Of a stretch of 64,000 nucleotides of DNA, positions 50,958 to 64,000 are shown piece by piece. Source of the stretch: Litoditis marina (lineage: Eukaryota > Nematoda > Chromadorea > Rhabditida > Rhabditidae); contig OZ038435.1 in NCBI GenBank assembly GCA_964036275.1, positions 23,728,559 to 23,792,558 on the forward strand, in the 5' to 3' direction. The notes below the pieces were generated by a model. That model was not told the DNA's origin and did not search any database. It was given only the letters and a program-made list of their open reading frames with translations. Position 1 is the stretch's first letter; each line of letters begins with the position of its first letter. A program made the translations under genes and the position numbers.

Positions 50958-51480
50958 TCACGCGGATCGCTTTCCGAAACGGACCATCATGTCACCGGCG
51001 GAAGGAACCCTCTTGTGGGGAATGTTGTACTCTCCGAAAGGCTCCAGTCTGTAGTCACTCCAGGTCATACCTTGCAGGTCTGAAATGACTATTTGCTATT
51101 GCTGTTCTGAAGTATTCTGTGTTTGTAGTTTGATCTGCTACACTGTAGTTGTTCGAGCTGTATTTTGTTTTGTAAAAGCTTAGTGAAATCGGGGCAGACT
51201 TCAGATCAGCGCTGCTCATAGGCCATATTCAGTTCACATACTACGGGAGATAACTTTGTCTCATTTTGTAATACAACACTTAAATTAATATACAATACAA
51301 TAAAATATCCATGCAAAAAGAGCAAAATTAAATGTTTCACCTTTATTTTTTTCACTTTTACCTATTTTCGGGGTAGATTGTAGTTTGTAAAAACTGACCA
51401 CCGGGGAGACCTCTCGCACTTACAGCCAAGAATGAGGCGAGCACGACGATGAGAGCGAAGAGAGATCGAACGAAGAACAT
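50958..51480 (-). CDS. flp-24: FMRFamide-like neuropeptide precursor FLP-24
   Basis: Two exons on the complement, 51411-51480 and 50958-51079; 63 residues. The signal peptide is MFFVRSLFALIVVLASFLAV, cleaved near VSA. A spacer with GEYNIPHKR follows, then the single peptide VPSAGDMMVRFG and KRSA before the stop. The KR sites are for prohormone convertase and the C-terminal Gly is the amide donor, giving VPSAGDMMVRF-amide. From memory C. elegans FLP-24 ends almost identically (IPHKR, peptide, GKRSI). The first exon's donor AGAG|GTCTCC is weaker than the nearby GTAAGT, but only the former keeps frame. A CTCCTCCAG acceptor lies 2 nt before the ATG, suggesting trans-splicing. Acts as a secreted neuromodulator. 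Confidence 0.92.
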
Positions 51481-53409
51481 GCCTGGAGGAGAGGGTGCTG
51501 AGAAACAGAGACAACACAATGGGGCGAAAGAGATGAACAGAACATGGAAAAATGGAACCCTAGCAATTCCTTAATAACCTCATCACATCATCGACAAAAT
51601 CTCTTCAACTTCTTGTGAGATTCTTAGGATAGTTATAGTCAAGCTACAAGATTAGAAGATAGCAAATTAACTTTTCATGAACTTCTTATGAAATTATAGG
51701 AATTACTACCCCACCAAGAGTTCGGAACAAAGCCAAACCAAGAATGACTTCCGTACCTTCCACTCTTAATTTGGATCAATTAGACGAAAAACGCGGGTTC
51801 TTCAGAATTCGGGACAATTCGACAATGTTTTCTTTTGCAACTCATTTGACCGGAAAAGTGCCGACCAAACATTGAAAGCAAAATCATAACGGGAAACGTT
51901 AGCTGTAAACAACGCTCAAAATAGAAAGGAGCGGGGTACGAAGAGAAACTTTTTCCACGAGTATTCCTAGCATGAAGTGAAAACAACAAGAAACACGGTA
52001 CTTTTTAGCTACTGAATGAAAAAGTTATAAGTTTACTGATTGTAGTTGCTTCAAGTAAGAGTTGAAAAAAGACTTCGGTACACTAGTGTACAATTATGGA
52101 GTAGTGTTCCGGCCACCATCTTCCTCCGAAGTATAAGTCGTAATGTTTTCTAGATTTTATGAAAACCAGGTCTTTTCAATTAGAATGCGCAGTAGAATAA
52201 CAAGCTATACCGCATAAGAACTATTTTGCGGCAAAATACGACATTATTCATGAGAATTTCTCCTCGTATGGTTGAGTATTACATGAACTTCACTCAGTTA
52301 CCTCATCAGATCATCTCGGGGGATACTACTTAGGTGAAAAGTCACGGGCCTGAAAGGTTCTATTTGGGCCCGTGATTTTGTTAGCCGAAGTAACCCTATT
52401 AGGGCCTAATATTCCCTTGACTTTTCACCTGAGCAAGAGATTACTGCCGCGCCTAGTGCAGATAAATGAGAAACAAACAGCAGAAGTGCGCTTTGCAATT
52501 CACGGCTATTCCCGGATACGCGGCTAATTTGCGTCGATTACGAGCGCACGATGGCAGAATTGTGGATGAAATGGAAGAAAAGATCAACGGGATGATGTTT
52601 ACGTTTTAGTAAATTTTGAACAGCAACTAGTCTACATTTAAATATATCCATTATCAGCGGGATAGTGTTCACGTTCGAACACAACCATGCTTCAATCCAT
52701 TCTCTATTCCATCCTATTTAATGGATACTAAGTAGTTGCTCTGCGCAGGGTTTCTAAAAACAAAGTACAGCAGAACTCTCAAAAACAAAATCTTGAGGAA
52801 GACTCACGTGAACAATTCACGTGAAGGTGTTCTGAACTGGGAGTGTAGCTCACGCGTTAGAGTTACAACAACGAAGCACTATGCCAGTTTTTTTCTCGAA
52901 AACGAATAATTTATATTATCAGAATTAGCATAAGTCTCCTTATTCCTTTAAAAACATATCGAGCCGAGTGTATTCACCTTGCACGCCTTTGAAAAGTTTC
53001 GGGTTGCTTGTCTTGAAGAAGGACGATTATGTGGGACGATCCTTTAAACTGCAGTAAATTTTTTAATTGCAGTTCAAAGGACCGTTGACACGAGATTGGT
53101 CCACATAATCGTCGTTCTTCAACGCGAACAAAACTCAACTAGAACTGAGGTGAACGTAGATTGGCTCGAGGTTGAGCTGTCAACTCATGTAGTCATGGGT
53201 GATAATGAGATAAACGCTCAGACATATAAAAGCACAAAGAGAAAGAATGTCACACCAATATATTGCGTTCGAGTGAAAAACACTGAGTTACCGGAAATGA
53301 CCAAACCTCGGATTCAGGTTGAAACTGATGAATACATTATAGATCATCTCATTATCATGGCTGATTATTCCTGGGGGTGGCGTCAATAGACGGTGGGCGG
53401 ATTCGTCAT

Positions 53410-53510
53410 CTTTATCTCTCTCCCATTCTCTATCTCTCCTTTCTCTCTCTTTCTCTTTCTCTCTCTCTCTCTTCTCTTCTTAATTTCTCTATTTCTCTCT
53501 GTTCGTCAGT
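53410..53510. repeat. CT-rich low-complexity tract
   Basis: TCTCTCTC-type sequence with no recognisable coding content, upstream of a GA-rich tract at 53870-54065. Confidence 0.8.
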
Positions 53511-56365
53511 TTCTGCTACCCAAAACAAGTAGAAAACCAAAACTTAGCAAGTACCGGTCGGTAATAATCGAGAAAGTCAACTGAAGGGATCAGTTATAGG
53601 GGGAGTGACCAAGTCATCGTTGTAGTTTGAACTCGACACATGCAGTAGATCACGAATTGCGACCGACATGCAACGAGATCAAACAACACACACAGTGGTA
53701 TATGGCAACACCGTGAAGCCTGCTTCGGGGAGAGCGTACTCTATACAGTAGTGAATGTGGAGGTACTACTGGGCATTCCCATTTATTTTGGAGCAAATAT
53801 TCATAAAATAGGTGTAATGAGGTATGGAAGAGGGACAGCCATTACGGAGATTAGTGAAGTGATTTATAGGGAGAGAGGGTCATTTGTCAGAGAAAGGCAG
53901 AAAAACAAAAAGGGAAAGAGAGATGACGAAGAAGGCAAGCTGAGGGGGAAAACTGGTGATTGTGAGGGTGATAGAGAGAGGGAGAGAGAAAAAGAGAGGA
54001 AGAGAGAGAAACAGAGAAGGAGAGAGAGAGAGCCAGTCAGGTTGTTCGAAAAGAGAAAAAGAGACGGCAGGAGGGACCCCAATTCTCTACGATGTTCGTC
54101 ATTTTCAATTGGATGCATGCTCAGTTAAACTTCACGATGATTGTTTGCTTGGAAAGGTGGTTGCATGTTGTAAAATTGGGCGACGATTCAGCTTGAACCG
54201 ATTCAGCTGATTCAGCTTGCAAGTTCGATTGAGAAGTCGATACGTTTTTAGCTCGGACTTTTTGGCTGGTACCGTTTCGAGCAATATCTCGTAAGTATCT
54301 TGAACTGTGTATAGCGTATAAGTATAGTGAACTGTAAAATTACGTGCAATGGTTAAGTATACAGGCTCTGATTCAATATAGTTATAGTGCTAAAGATTGA
54401 TTAAATTATAAAGAGACTGAAAGTGATACGTTTCGCCTCTACCCCACAACTGAAAATTTTAAGACCGCTAACAAGACTGCGTGAAAACGTTCATGTCTAC
54501 GGTAGCGCAAGAGTATAAAGTTCTCATCATTCTCACTGAGCTTTTGGCAGCGTGCCAATGAATGTTAACGGCTGTTTTTCCACTGTATTAATGTTTTTAA
54601 AAAATTGACACATTTCTATTTGTGGTTGGAACTTTATGTTCGCCAAACTCTCAGTGTGAATAGTAAAAGTTATGCACAACCGAATGACTGATCCTAAAAC
54701 TAAAACTCTCACAGTCGCTCACATAAAATCGTATGGAAACGTGATCGTCTACGGTAGGTGTGCATGGGCGTATAAGAATGACTATGCCTCCATGCTGTGA
54801 AGCATTCGCCTCTTTTATACGAGTTTGAAAGCAAATTGAATGCAATGCTCTTTCAATAATTATACTTATCCAATAATGGTTCTATTGAGTTACTGACATC
54901 AGTGAATAGGAGCTGAACCCAATTTGATTCATTTCTCTCTGCTCTCTCTGGATTACGGTAGCAGAAATGGGCGAGTGCGGGTAGATTGGATAAAACATCG
55001 AAAACCACATTGGTTTGCAAATTTTGCTGTGTTAGGTTGTGCTCTAGGTATGAAAAGCATCATGCTAACCTGTCGGTAAAACTAAACTGACAATCGTAAC
55101 ATCAACAATTCAAAAATATAGCACTTTGAAACGTGCAGGAACGTAACCCATGCGCACAATGATTGGAAGGTTCCTGAACTCTGGGTACGAATATCACGTC
55201 ACTTTAATCCCAACTTGATACTTCAAGTTTATTGCGCATAGATTGCATAACAAAACTTAGTAATAACTATTACATAACAAAACGTAGTAAAAACTAATAT
55301 GACAACATTTCTTCGTCTCTCTTTATGCGCACTATTTCGCAAGATTCGTATCTGGACAAAATGTAGAAGTTAAGAAATAACGTATGTTTGAGGGGACACA
55401 AATTGAGATCCAAGTGCTGAAGCGTTTCTGAGTACGGTCTCTGTTGGGTTGAACGCTTTACGACCTTCGTACAACCGCAACTAGCAATCCATCCAACACC
55501 CCATAAGCTACTCGTAAACTTTCAATGTTGTTGCATGGCAATCAACTGAATCTCATGAGAAGTTTGTGAGATTGTGCTCATGGGGTATCTCGTGAGAATT
55601 TTGAGGGATGACTACCGCGCCAGAGTAGAGAGGTCAAGAACCGATTGACCCTGACAAAACGTTTAGTGTAATGTAAAAGTGCAGCTACAAACACACGCTG
55701 CAGAGCGTACCGAATGAGAAATAATTGAAGTCCCCAAACGTCACCTTCAACTGACATTTACAACTTTGAATTATTTATTGGTTTTCGCGCCACTTCATTT
55801 GCCATTTCGGGATGGACATGTGTGTGGGGAAAGTAACATCAAATTAGTCCCGATCGAAATCAAGTTGCATCAAATTACTCCACGTTACTCCAACTGTTCC
55901 AAAATCTAGTAGAAATGAGAGGATGTCGTTTACAAATAAAATCAAACAGTTTGTAGAGTACACCCGTTGTTAGGGCTTGACCTTCAAACGTGACGTACAC
56001 GTTCTATTAAACATTTTACTTCGAAGTATAGGTTTATTATGTGTTAAGATCTAGGACCTAAAACAAAGACGATGTAAAGTGCGTGCCAAATTCAAAAATA
56101 TCCGCCTCATGTGAGACTCGAACCAGCCCCAAAATTTTGGGATGCGCGGACGGTAACCACTATAGCTTATGCAAAGTTGTTGACGAATCGTATATATGTC
56201 TCATTACACAGCAGAAATTGAGATACAGTATACCTCTGCCTTTCTTTAGACGACAAGAATAATATGAGCAAAGTACTTTGTTTATTGGAAGCATACTCGA
56301 TGTGGCTCTTATTGATATTGGACACTTTGTGAACGAAACCGATATGAGTGAGAACCTGAGAACGC

Positions 56366-56660
56366 ATTGAAAGTGGGCAAATTTCTTCCCGAACCGACTC
56401 TTCCCGAACCAGTTGGTTCGATCAAAAAACTGAACCACTTGGGTACAAGCCGACAGAAAACCGCACCAAACCCTAACAAACGTTACGTAGCCGACCAAAT
56501 TCAGCATTTATCAGTTGGATTGGTTCGGTTCAATTTTTGTCAGCCTTAATTTGGTTCGCTTTTGAACGAACCACCTGGTTCGGGAAGAATCGGTTCGATT
56601 TTGGTTCGCGAAGAGTCGGTTCGGGAAGAAGTTCACCTTGAAAGTGGTTCATTTGACATG
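56366..56660. repeat. Foldback element rich in GGTTCG / CGAACC
   Basis: Left part GAACCGACTCTTCCCGAACC mirrors right part GGTTCGGGAAGAATCGGTTC; outer flanks both read TTGAAAGTGG. No coding content recognised. Confidence 0.6.
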
Positions 56661-57876
56661 AATTCTCCTGAATACAGCTAGTCGTAGGGGTTTAAGGACG
56701 CTGTCTTTTGTTTTCCCGCCTTTTGTTAGAAGAAAAGAAAGCTGAATATTGATGGGTCACTTAGAATTTCAAAAACAAGAAAAACGTGCGGCGAGAATGT
56801 TTTGTGCTGGTAAACGTCGGGAGTGACAACTTCTGAGTCGTACTTTGAAGTGGAAAGCAGTTGTATCATACTACAAACACAGCATAACGCGTCACATGTA
56901 GCCGGTTGGAAGGCTTTTCAAGAGCATTTGTTCTGTATACTAGAGTACGTATGCTAAACTGTTAGTCAATTACCGAGTCACGTGAAACATGTTAAACACA
57001 GCATAAATTACAAACGTGCAATGAAAAAGTGCATGATTCCTCATTAGAATGCTAACTTTTCGTGACTATTCAATTGACTTCTAGTATAGAACATCCGCCA
57101 ACAACCCATCGGGCGTTTCTTACTCTATGTACTATTTTGCGACCTTTGTGTCTCGGAAAGATGTGCGAGAGCAGAACTACGCATGCAAGAAGATCCCGGT
57201 ACCTTCATCCCATCCTGCGTCTTCCCAAACATACGCTTTTTCTCTGCTCTTACATCCCGCCGGTATACGAGTGGCGCGAAATAGTAAGGCAGAGCGAGAG
57301 ATGTAGGATGGGATGAAGGTGCCGGGATCTTCTAGCATACGTACACAGAGAAAAAAGTGTGTTTGACGGAAAAGAACGTGTGTTTGATGTTCAATTCGAA
57401 TTAAACAGATCGAGATGTTCATAGATACAGCCTAAGATCTCAGACGAATTAGAAAAATTTCAGTGGATGTCATCTCATTGGGTTTACAAGTGATGAGTTA
57501 ATGCCTGACAAGCCACTTCCGGACCTAGATGCAGTGAAAAACGACTGACGGAAAACAAACCAGGTTTTTGTCTAGCCTGGCCACATCGGACCTATGCAAT
57601 CAACGTGAGGAGTGACGGAACATTAGCTGTAGAGTGAGTGCCAAGTTTAAAAAATTTCTGTCGCTCCGCGGAATCGAACCTGCGAGCAAAAGATTCGTAG
57701 CAGGGCGCCAATCACTGCACTATTAGAGCACAAACGAGCAAGCTTTGGAATCGAAAACCAGTGTCAGCGTGACTCTACTATACGAATTGGACATTTCTAG
57801 CAAGCTCTTCAATTCTCAACGTATAATGTACCTACAAACAGTCCTAGAGCGATACTACTCTTGCGTTTCAACTTAA

Positions 57877-58434
57877 AGGCAGAGATCCACGCCAGCATCG
57901 AAGTTGAGATTAGGTCCCTTTCCAATTCTACTTGGGTAGTTACTACCAGATAATGAGTGAAAAGGGGGAACATTAAAATTTACTTGATGAAATTTATTTT
58001 TGAACTTCATCGGGTTTCATCGGAAATCGGGCGGTACCTCTGCGTATATGCGCACCTACCGTAACGCAATTAGAGGTGACGAACTTGAGGGGTGTCCTAA
58101 TCATTGTATTTGTGTTTATTTCAAGTTTATGATAATGTTTGAAATTTTGAATAATAACAGAGAAAATAATTACATACAAAGAAATAATTTGAGTATTATT
58201 TATTTAACACGGTTGAATGTACAACCGCGGCCTAACAGGTAACACGTCCGCGGGACTGCGCGGTACTACCGCGGACCTGCAGATTGAGAAATTCGAACAT
58301 TCGCTAACAAACTTACTGTAAAACTTGGGATATTCTTTTTCTTCCTACTATACATATTCGAAACTGATAAAAATGAGTCATTTATAGGCGATTCACTATA
58401 TATTCAATTTGAATGCTGGCGTGGATATCTGCCT
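57877..58434. mobile_element. TTAA-flanked non-autonomous element
   Basis: Inverted ends AGGCAGAGATCCACGCCAGC (one mismatch between ends) are flanked by TTAA at 57873-57876 and 58435-58438. Length 558 bp, AT-rich, no transposase seen. Same duplication type as the 19.8-kb element but unrelated ends. Confidence 0.7.
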
Positions 58435-59639
58435 TTAAGAACATAAATGAGTTTTTGGGAGTAACTTTTGAATTGTATCGTAACCACAAATATCGGATAG
58501 TGTTAGCGTCGCAAGCGAAATGGTCAGTGTCTGCCATCTTTTCTTAGAAACATAGAAGAATGCCTGTAGTTCCACATTCAGTTTTCATCACAATAGGTCT
58601 TCTTTCCTCACGCGTGGCAACGTGTAAAACAGTTGTCAGAAACCAGCCAAAACATCTATTTCCGCACATAATTCACGGAAGGCTAATAGTGATAACTGAA
58701 AAGAGAAGGAGAGCATTGCAAATGATGTTTTTGTTATGGACACGCGTGTTTATATAGTATGAGAACTGATTAAAAAAGCCTGTTGCTCTATTTTGTGCAA
58801 CTAATTTGATTTCATATTGTCACACTACGTGGGAGAGTTAGCATTATTACGAAAAAAGCATTGCACGAAATATGAGAGCCATAAAGTATTGCGGATACCA
58901 TACATTTATACATATTTACATATTTATTCATTTACGTCGCTTCGTTACGAGGCGATGATCCTCATACAATACTCACAGATGTCCCAGATTTTTGTAGTAG
59001 TAGCTTCTTCTGGGGAGATCTTGGTCATATTTACATATTTATTCATTTACGTCGTAGAAGAATAGGATTGAACAGAGTTATCATAGAAGACCTTCATAGT
59101 TATTAAAAACGCTGTAAATTTTACGCAAAATTTTAAAAGGTCACAACTTTATGTTGTCATGCATTTCGATGGTACAACAAGCACGTTTATGAGCCACGGA
59201 GTACAACGTTTCAAAAGTGAATCCTCATTTCAGCGTCAAATTTGAACTTTAACTATCAAAAAAATCGGAGTAGGACCAAACAATGTTCCCAGTCGAACAT
59301 ACCGACATGTAAAACACTAGAAATCAAAAACGTGCAATCTTAAAATGGCGAACTTTTCACTTTTCACGTGATTGGATGACTTATTTTTCTTAGCCATGAT
59401 TTCAAAGGTCCTAATTCAAGCTAAATCGAATTCTGAAGAACACATCAAACTTTTCGCAGTTCAGCAGCACCAGAATTCAACTTTACAGAAAAAAACTACA
59501 CCACCGTACTTAGGCACACAACTTGTTCAATTTGTGTTTCACATTTTTTTAACCTTTGCTTCAATGATAACTCTGTTCAATCCTATTATTTTTATGAATC
59601 ATAATTGATGTTCGGCGTGTACCAATCCCTCCAACATCA

Positions 59640-59840
59640 TGTAAAGTTCATATGAGTTTCTCATGAGATACCTCATGAGCTACTCATGAGCTCCCAATAT
59701 TGTAGTACAGCAATCAGAGCATTCTTATCAGATACTCGTGAGATGTAGCTCATGAGGTAGCTCATGAGTTTTTTGAGGAATTGGTACTCCGCCAGGTGTA
59801 CAGAAGAACTCATATGAGATACCTCATGAGTGGATGTGGT
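59640..59840. repeat. Cluster of CTCATGAG palindromes
   Basis: At least seven CTCATGAG or CTCGTGAG octamers occur in 200 bp (TCTCATGAGATACCTCATGA). Related stretches lie at about 4650-4760 and 55545-55640. Confidence 0.6.
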
Positions 59841-62800
59841 GGGATGATCGTGGTAGTACTTATACCATTAATTTCAACCTGACACCCTTCCGCTCTTTCT
59901 CCATTATGTTTCTGTGTTATCCACAAATATTATGTTTACAAACATTATGGCAAACACTAGTTTCTGGAATATTATGTTCACAAATATTATGTTTCTTGAC
60001 AATTATTATGTTTGTTTATATTCTAATCACGCTATTCTATTGACGAACTTTCGTTGAAGTCGTAACAATTTTACTTTTTAATTCTGTATTTTCTTGAAAA
60101 TCTTCGGTTCAAAACTATTCTTTTGAATCATCAATGAATACTGTATCAACAACTATCTGGTACAATCATCGTCGTCCAGAGGCGGTATGCATGAACATCC
60201 CTAGCCGGGATGTGATCCCGCCGGGATGTAACCCGGGCCCGTCCCGGGTTGGGTTAATCGTTATGCACAGTCATCCCGGCCGGGTTGGGTTATATCCCGG
60301 CGGGATGAAGTCGGGATGGACTGTTTTCATGTAAACAATGCACTTTTGCTTGTCAGTTGGTAATCAAAAAAGTAGCAAATGTGGTAATTTCCAAATATGT
60401 GAAACAAATTCATGGTTCTGCTTAGCATTATCCTGCTATATTATCAAAAACAATCTGGAAATTTCAAAAAATCATGTGCGCATAACAGGGCAAACGCGCA
60501 AACGTACCCTTTTCTTCTCAACTTTTCTCTCCATTTAATCTTTTGGAGTAACACATATTATGTGGAAAGTTACGTGTTTAATCGAGAAACAACTTCTATT
60601 CTATTCTTTTCTAGCAATTCTTTCTGTTTGCGAACTCGTATTCGTTGGATTGGTGTGCCACCTGACGGCCCATGAGGCAATACTATAAACAGAGATGGAT
60701 GGTATTGGCTACGCACGAAAAACACTCACAATTCGCCCAGTTCAACACCACACTCTACCCTTCATCTCACCTCTTCTCCCTCCTTCTCTCTATTGCCTAT
60801 TCCTCTCTCTCTCTTTTCATATCTTTCCTTTTCCCTTCTCTTTTCTCTTCCTCTTCAAGTTCATATTTGTCTCACTTTCACTCCCTTCTCCTTCCATTTT
60901 CTCTGTGCCGCGTTTTTTTTCTTTTTCTGTCTGCTCTTTATCTTCTGTCAAAGCATACTATTCGGACGTGATTTTTTATATATATATTCACCCTTTTCAT
61001 TGTTACGTCCACATTTCATGAACTTGGAGCTCATTCACCACTTTTTCCATCAAAAAAGCCCCCCCCCCCCTCCTCGATTTTCCCTTACGTCATACGCGCC
61101 GCTCCCCTATGAATAATCCCGTTGCTATGTTGCATTTCTAATTGCCAGCCCCTGACTACGGTAGTTCTCACTCATTCTACAGTAAGACTGCCGGCAATTA
61201 ATTTTTCAATTTCCTAAATCACACCATGAATGTGTGAGACGCTAAATGAGTTCCGTTTCGCACGTTTTCTCGTATATTCTTTTTGCAGGTTACGGTAGAA
61301 TTTGGGAAATGGAAAAGTAACGGTAGCTAAGCATTAGAACAGAGTCATCTATGACAACTGTTTTACCACCGGACAGTCGTTTTAGAAATTAATGAATTGA
61401 AACTCATCGGATCATGATTTCGTTCAATTGTGTAACCGCACGAAAACCCAAATCTGATTCGAAAGTACCTTGTAAAATGGTGATGTGAACCTTGTTGGTG
61501 GCGAAACCGACATCAACATATGAGAAGTCCAATCTTCACTTTTCACTCAAAGTTTATTTTCCCCTCAAAATTTTACCGTATTTCGCAATGGATTATCGAG
61601 CTATGCCGACATCAAAATGTTACAAGCTTTCAAGTCCCTCGCTAAGTCCCCTTCAGTTTGCTCTCCAATCTTACCCAAATGTCCCTCTTCTCTGGTGGAG
61701 CCCTTCAATCGGAAGCAGTTTTGTGCTCCAATATTCATTTTGCCAGCATTGAACAGTCACTATCGACTATCTGAGTCATACCGAGATCGAGAAGCCATAT
61801 ACTAGAAAAAATTGGATTTTCACGTAAAATTAGCATTATCATGAGAAATCGTGCGCTTTGTCATTGCACGTTTCTGACTTCTGCTGTGTTTACATGTTTC
61901 ACGTGACTGTGCAATTGACTATTAGTATAATCCCTTTGGTTCTTTCTCTCTTCAGTCTTACCCAAATGTCCCTCTTTTCTGGTCAATCCCCCCGAGTCGG
62001 AAGTGGTTTTTGTGTTCCCGTCCTCTAGTATCCATGTCGAATTAGAGTGTACCGGCGCCGCCCGGGCAGACACAGAAAAAACAACGGAACTCCACGCTGC
62101 AATCGACAGACACACATCGATTAGAGCAGACGAAGGGTACGGTAGATAGAATGACGTCACGGAAGTACATATACGGAAGTATACGGAGGAGGACGTATAG
62201 TACGGAGTAGTTGTACGGAGTATTCTAATTCTAATTCTAAGTCTACATAGTCGCCAGCATTCCTACTGAGACTCCTACAGCACAGTTGGCACCTTTCAAT
62301 GACTGTTTATAGTGCGAACTTGAACTTTGTGAGAACTGGGTGCGATTTTTCTAATAGGTTATCGTAATATTGTAATCTTAGTGTTGGTGTCTCATTTGGA
62401 ATCAAAGGTACTGTAGGGAATGTCCATCCCAGACCATAGCTTGTTAATTACAAACTCGCGTTTGGTCTAAACTGTATAGCAACAAATCTAGAGACAGAAA
62501 TTAATAAATTTGGCACCAACTATATAACCACCGGTTCAGAGCTAGGTGCACAGCAGTACCTATACACTATACATGATGACGTCAAACTCGAACAGAACAA
62601 GTCAATTGGTGAGCTTTTTGTCCGACTCAGAACAGTTTCATAACAAGTTCGATAAATTAGAAGTGTGTCCAACAAAACACAATCCGACTTTTTTGTTTCC
62701 CTGCAAGTAAAGCAACTTTTTTCTGCTTTGTTCCAAACCGGTTTATTGATTGTTTTTTCTGTATGCAAACAAGTGTATTACTGAATTTCTCTCTTTCTCT

Positions 62801-63831
62801 AGTACCTCTTTAGCACTCTCTTCATCTCTCGTCCTTCTGTCATGTGCTTCCATGTAGTCTGTCTCACATCTAATGTGAACAATAATGGGATGGGGCTCGG
62901 TTCGATATCGATCATGGGCATGAACGAGGATAGAGAGAGAGAGAGAGAGAAAAGAAAGAGAGAAAGAGAGAGAATGAGGTAGCGATAGAGGAAGAGAGGA
63001 AGAGGAGTAAAGCGAATGAGAAAGAGAAAGAAGATCGAGCATTCCACCGTCCCCAACACAGATTGAATTGAACTAAACTGGAAACTTTTTCCATGGATTT
63101 AGTTTCCCCCCCCCTCTCTAAAATGCGTTTGGTGTTTTAATCTCATCTCTTTCTTTCTCTGTCTCTCTCTTTCTCTCTCTTTCGCTCTCTCTCTGCCTCT
63201 CACTCTCTCTCTCTATCGCTTTCTCTCATTCTCTCTGATATGCACTCCATGTTCGGTCTTGCCCTCCCACTCACACCTTTCTCTCCTCCATCTCTCTCCA
63301 TCTGGACCCTCCCCCTTTCCCTCCCTCTCTCCAATGCTACCCGTTCTCTCCTTCTCTAGACTCTCCCCCTCTCCGTGCTCTCTCGCCTGTTACCCCCACA
63401 TGGCAATTCAAAATCACATCAAACGCGCCATTTGCCGTTTAATTCACAGTTGGCTTTGGCTTCCGAATTACAATATGAATGGCTAGACGCCAATTTCGTC
63501 GAATAGACAACGAGACGCCTGGGAATCAGGCGACGAACTGCTACTGTACTTAGGGTCCCGCAGCGAAGAGGATTACGGTAGTTTCCCTGAACAACTCTGG
63601 CTGACATTGTGTTCTCGCTTATACTGTTAGTCAATTGCACAGTCACGCGCAACATGTTGAACACAGCAGAACTCAGAAATATGCATTGACAAAGTGCAAA
63701 AGTTTCCTCATTAGAATGCTAAGTTTAGGTGACTGTTCAATTTACTTCTAGTATACAGCTGTAGCAATGAACGAAATAGCGTCTTCGCTCTTGAACGCTT
63801 CGCGGATTATTCGCGTCAAAAGGTAGCACAA

Positions 63832-63964
63832 TGTACTAGAAGTAAATTGTAGTCACGTGAAGTTAGCAATCTAATGAGGTATAGTGCACTTGGTAATTGC
63901 ACGTTTTTGAGTTGTGCTGTGTTTAACATGTTTCACGTGACTGTGCAATTGACAAACAGTATAG
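63832..63964. mobile_element. MITE family A with CACGTG near both ends (15 copies)
   Basis: About 130 bp. One end reads TATACTAGAAGTAAATTG followed by TCACGTGAA; the other ends GTTTCACGTGACTGTGCAAT then TGACTAACAGTATA. The core has GTGCACTTTGTCATTGCACG. TA lies at both outer ends, as in Tc1/mariner-type MITEs. Other copies, some partial: 467-537, 6330-6452, 8716-8850, 13130-13246, 21762-21855, 23432-23553, 34086-34217, 37323-37456, 39852-39973, 43085-43214, 44480-44613, 56958-57089, 61799-61931, 63620-63757. All are intronic or intergenic. Confidence 0.8.
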
Positions 63965-64000
63965 CGCTCTGATCGAACAAATTGCAGTGGGACTCAGGTG

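Larger units (their letters stand above)
51481..64000. other. Repeat-rich region without a convincing gene
   Basis: Contains a short inverted repeat (52331-52345 with 52419-52433), MITEs of families A, B and C, the GGTTCG foldback, a TTAA element, the CTCATGAG cluster, GA-rich tracts (53960-54040, 62930-62975) and CT-rich tracts (60760-60950, 63140-63380). The only weak coding candidate is on the complement near 61,970-62,160. Confidence 0.5.

Overview
The window looks like nuclear DNA of a nematode. The clearest clue is a minus-strand FMRFamide-like neuropeptide gene near 51 kb that encodes the peptide VPSAGDMMVRFG between dibasic sites, which from memory is the FLP-24 peptide of nematodes. 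All genes are intron-rich, with GT-AG introns mostly ending in TTTCAG, TTCCAG or TTGCAG. Two starts lie 1-2 nt after a strong acceptor, as expected for spliced-leader trans-splicing. Introns are long and packed with short repeats, unlike compact Caenorhabditis genomes. I cannot name the species. No prokaryotic features were seen.

Layout. (1) 1-25,276, plus strand: the 3' part of WDR19/IFT144 (nematode dyf-2), 34 exons and 1,137 residues in one continuous frame; the 5' end lies before the window. (2) 7,054-10,709, minus strand: a complete 8-exon gene for a Thr-rich single-pass membrane protein, nested in one WDR19 intron. (3) 25,386-37,878, minus strand: 15 phase-consistent exons of a secreted-type protein with two chitin-binding (CBM14) modules around a Thr/Lys-rich stretch and a roughly 300-residue charged coiled coil. 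It is tail-to-tail with WDR19, and its first exon(s) were not found. (4) 42,428-45,105 and 45,916-48,527, minus strand: a tandem pair of C/EBP-like bZIP genes with matching intron positions. (5) 50,958-51,480, minus strand: flp-24. (6) 51.5-64.0 kb: no convincing gene, mostly repeats and simple sequence.

Repeats dominate the rest. There is a roughly 130-bp MITE with CACGTG near both ends (15 copies), a roughly 115-bp palindromic MITE ending in GGACGATTATGTGG (5 copies), TTAA-flanked piggyBac-like MITEs, tRNA-related SINE-like elements, several foldback elements including a perfect 64-bp-arm hairpin and a 1.75-kb palindrome, and long CT, AT and GA microsatellites. Several repeats sit at gene-processing signals. 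One MITE abuts a WDR19 splice acceptor, a tRNA-like A box overlaps a bZIP stop codon, and a SINE edge adjoins a splice donor of the chitin-binding gene.

The genes have no obvious shared pathway: ciliary transport (WDR19), neuropeptide signalling (flp-24), extracellular chitin matrix, and transcription. The bZIP pair may be auto- or cross-regulated, because C/EBP-type sites (TTGCGCAA, TTGCGTAA) lie just upstream of both start codons. All exon models come from reading the sequence, splice signals, phase continuity and remembered family sequences; no search was run.
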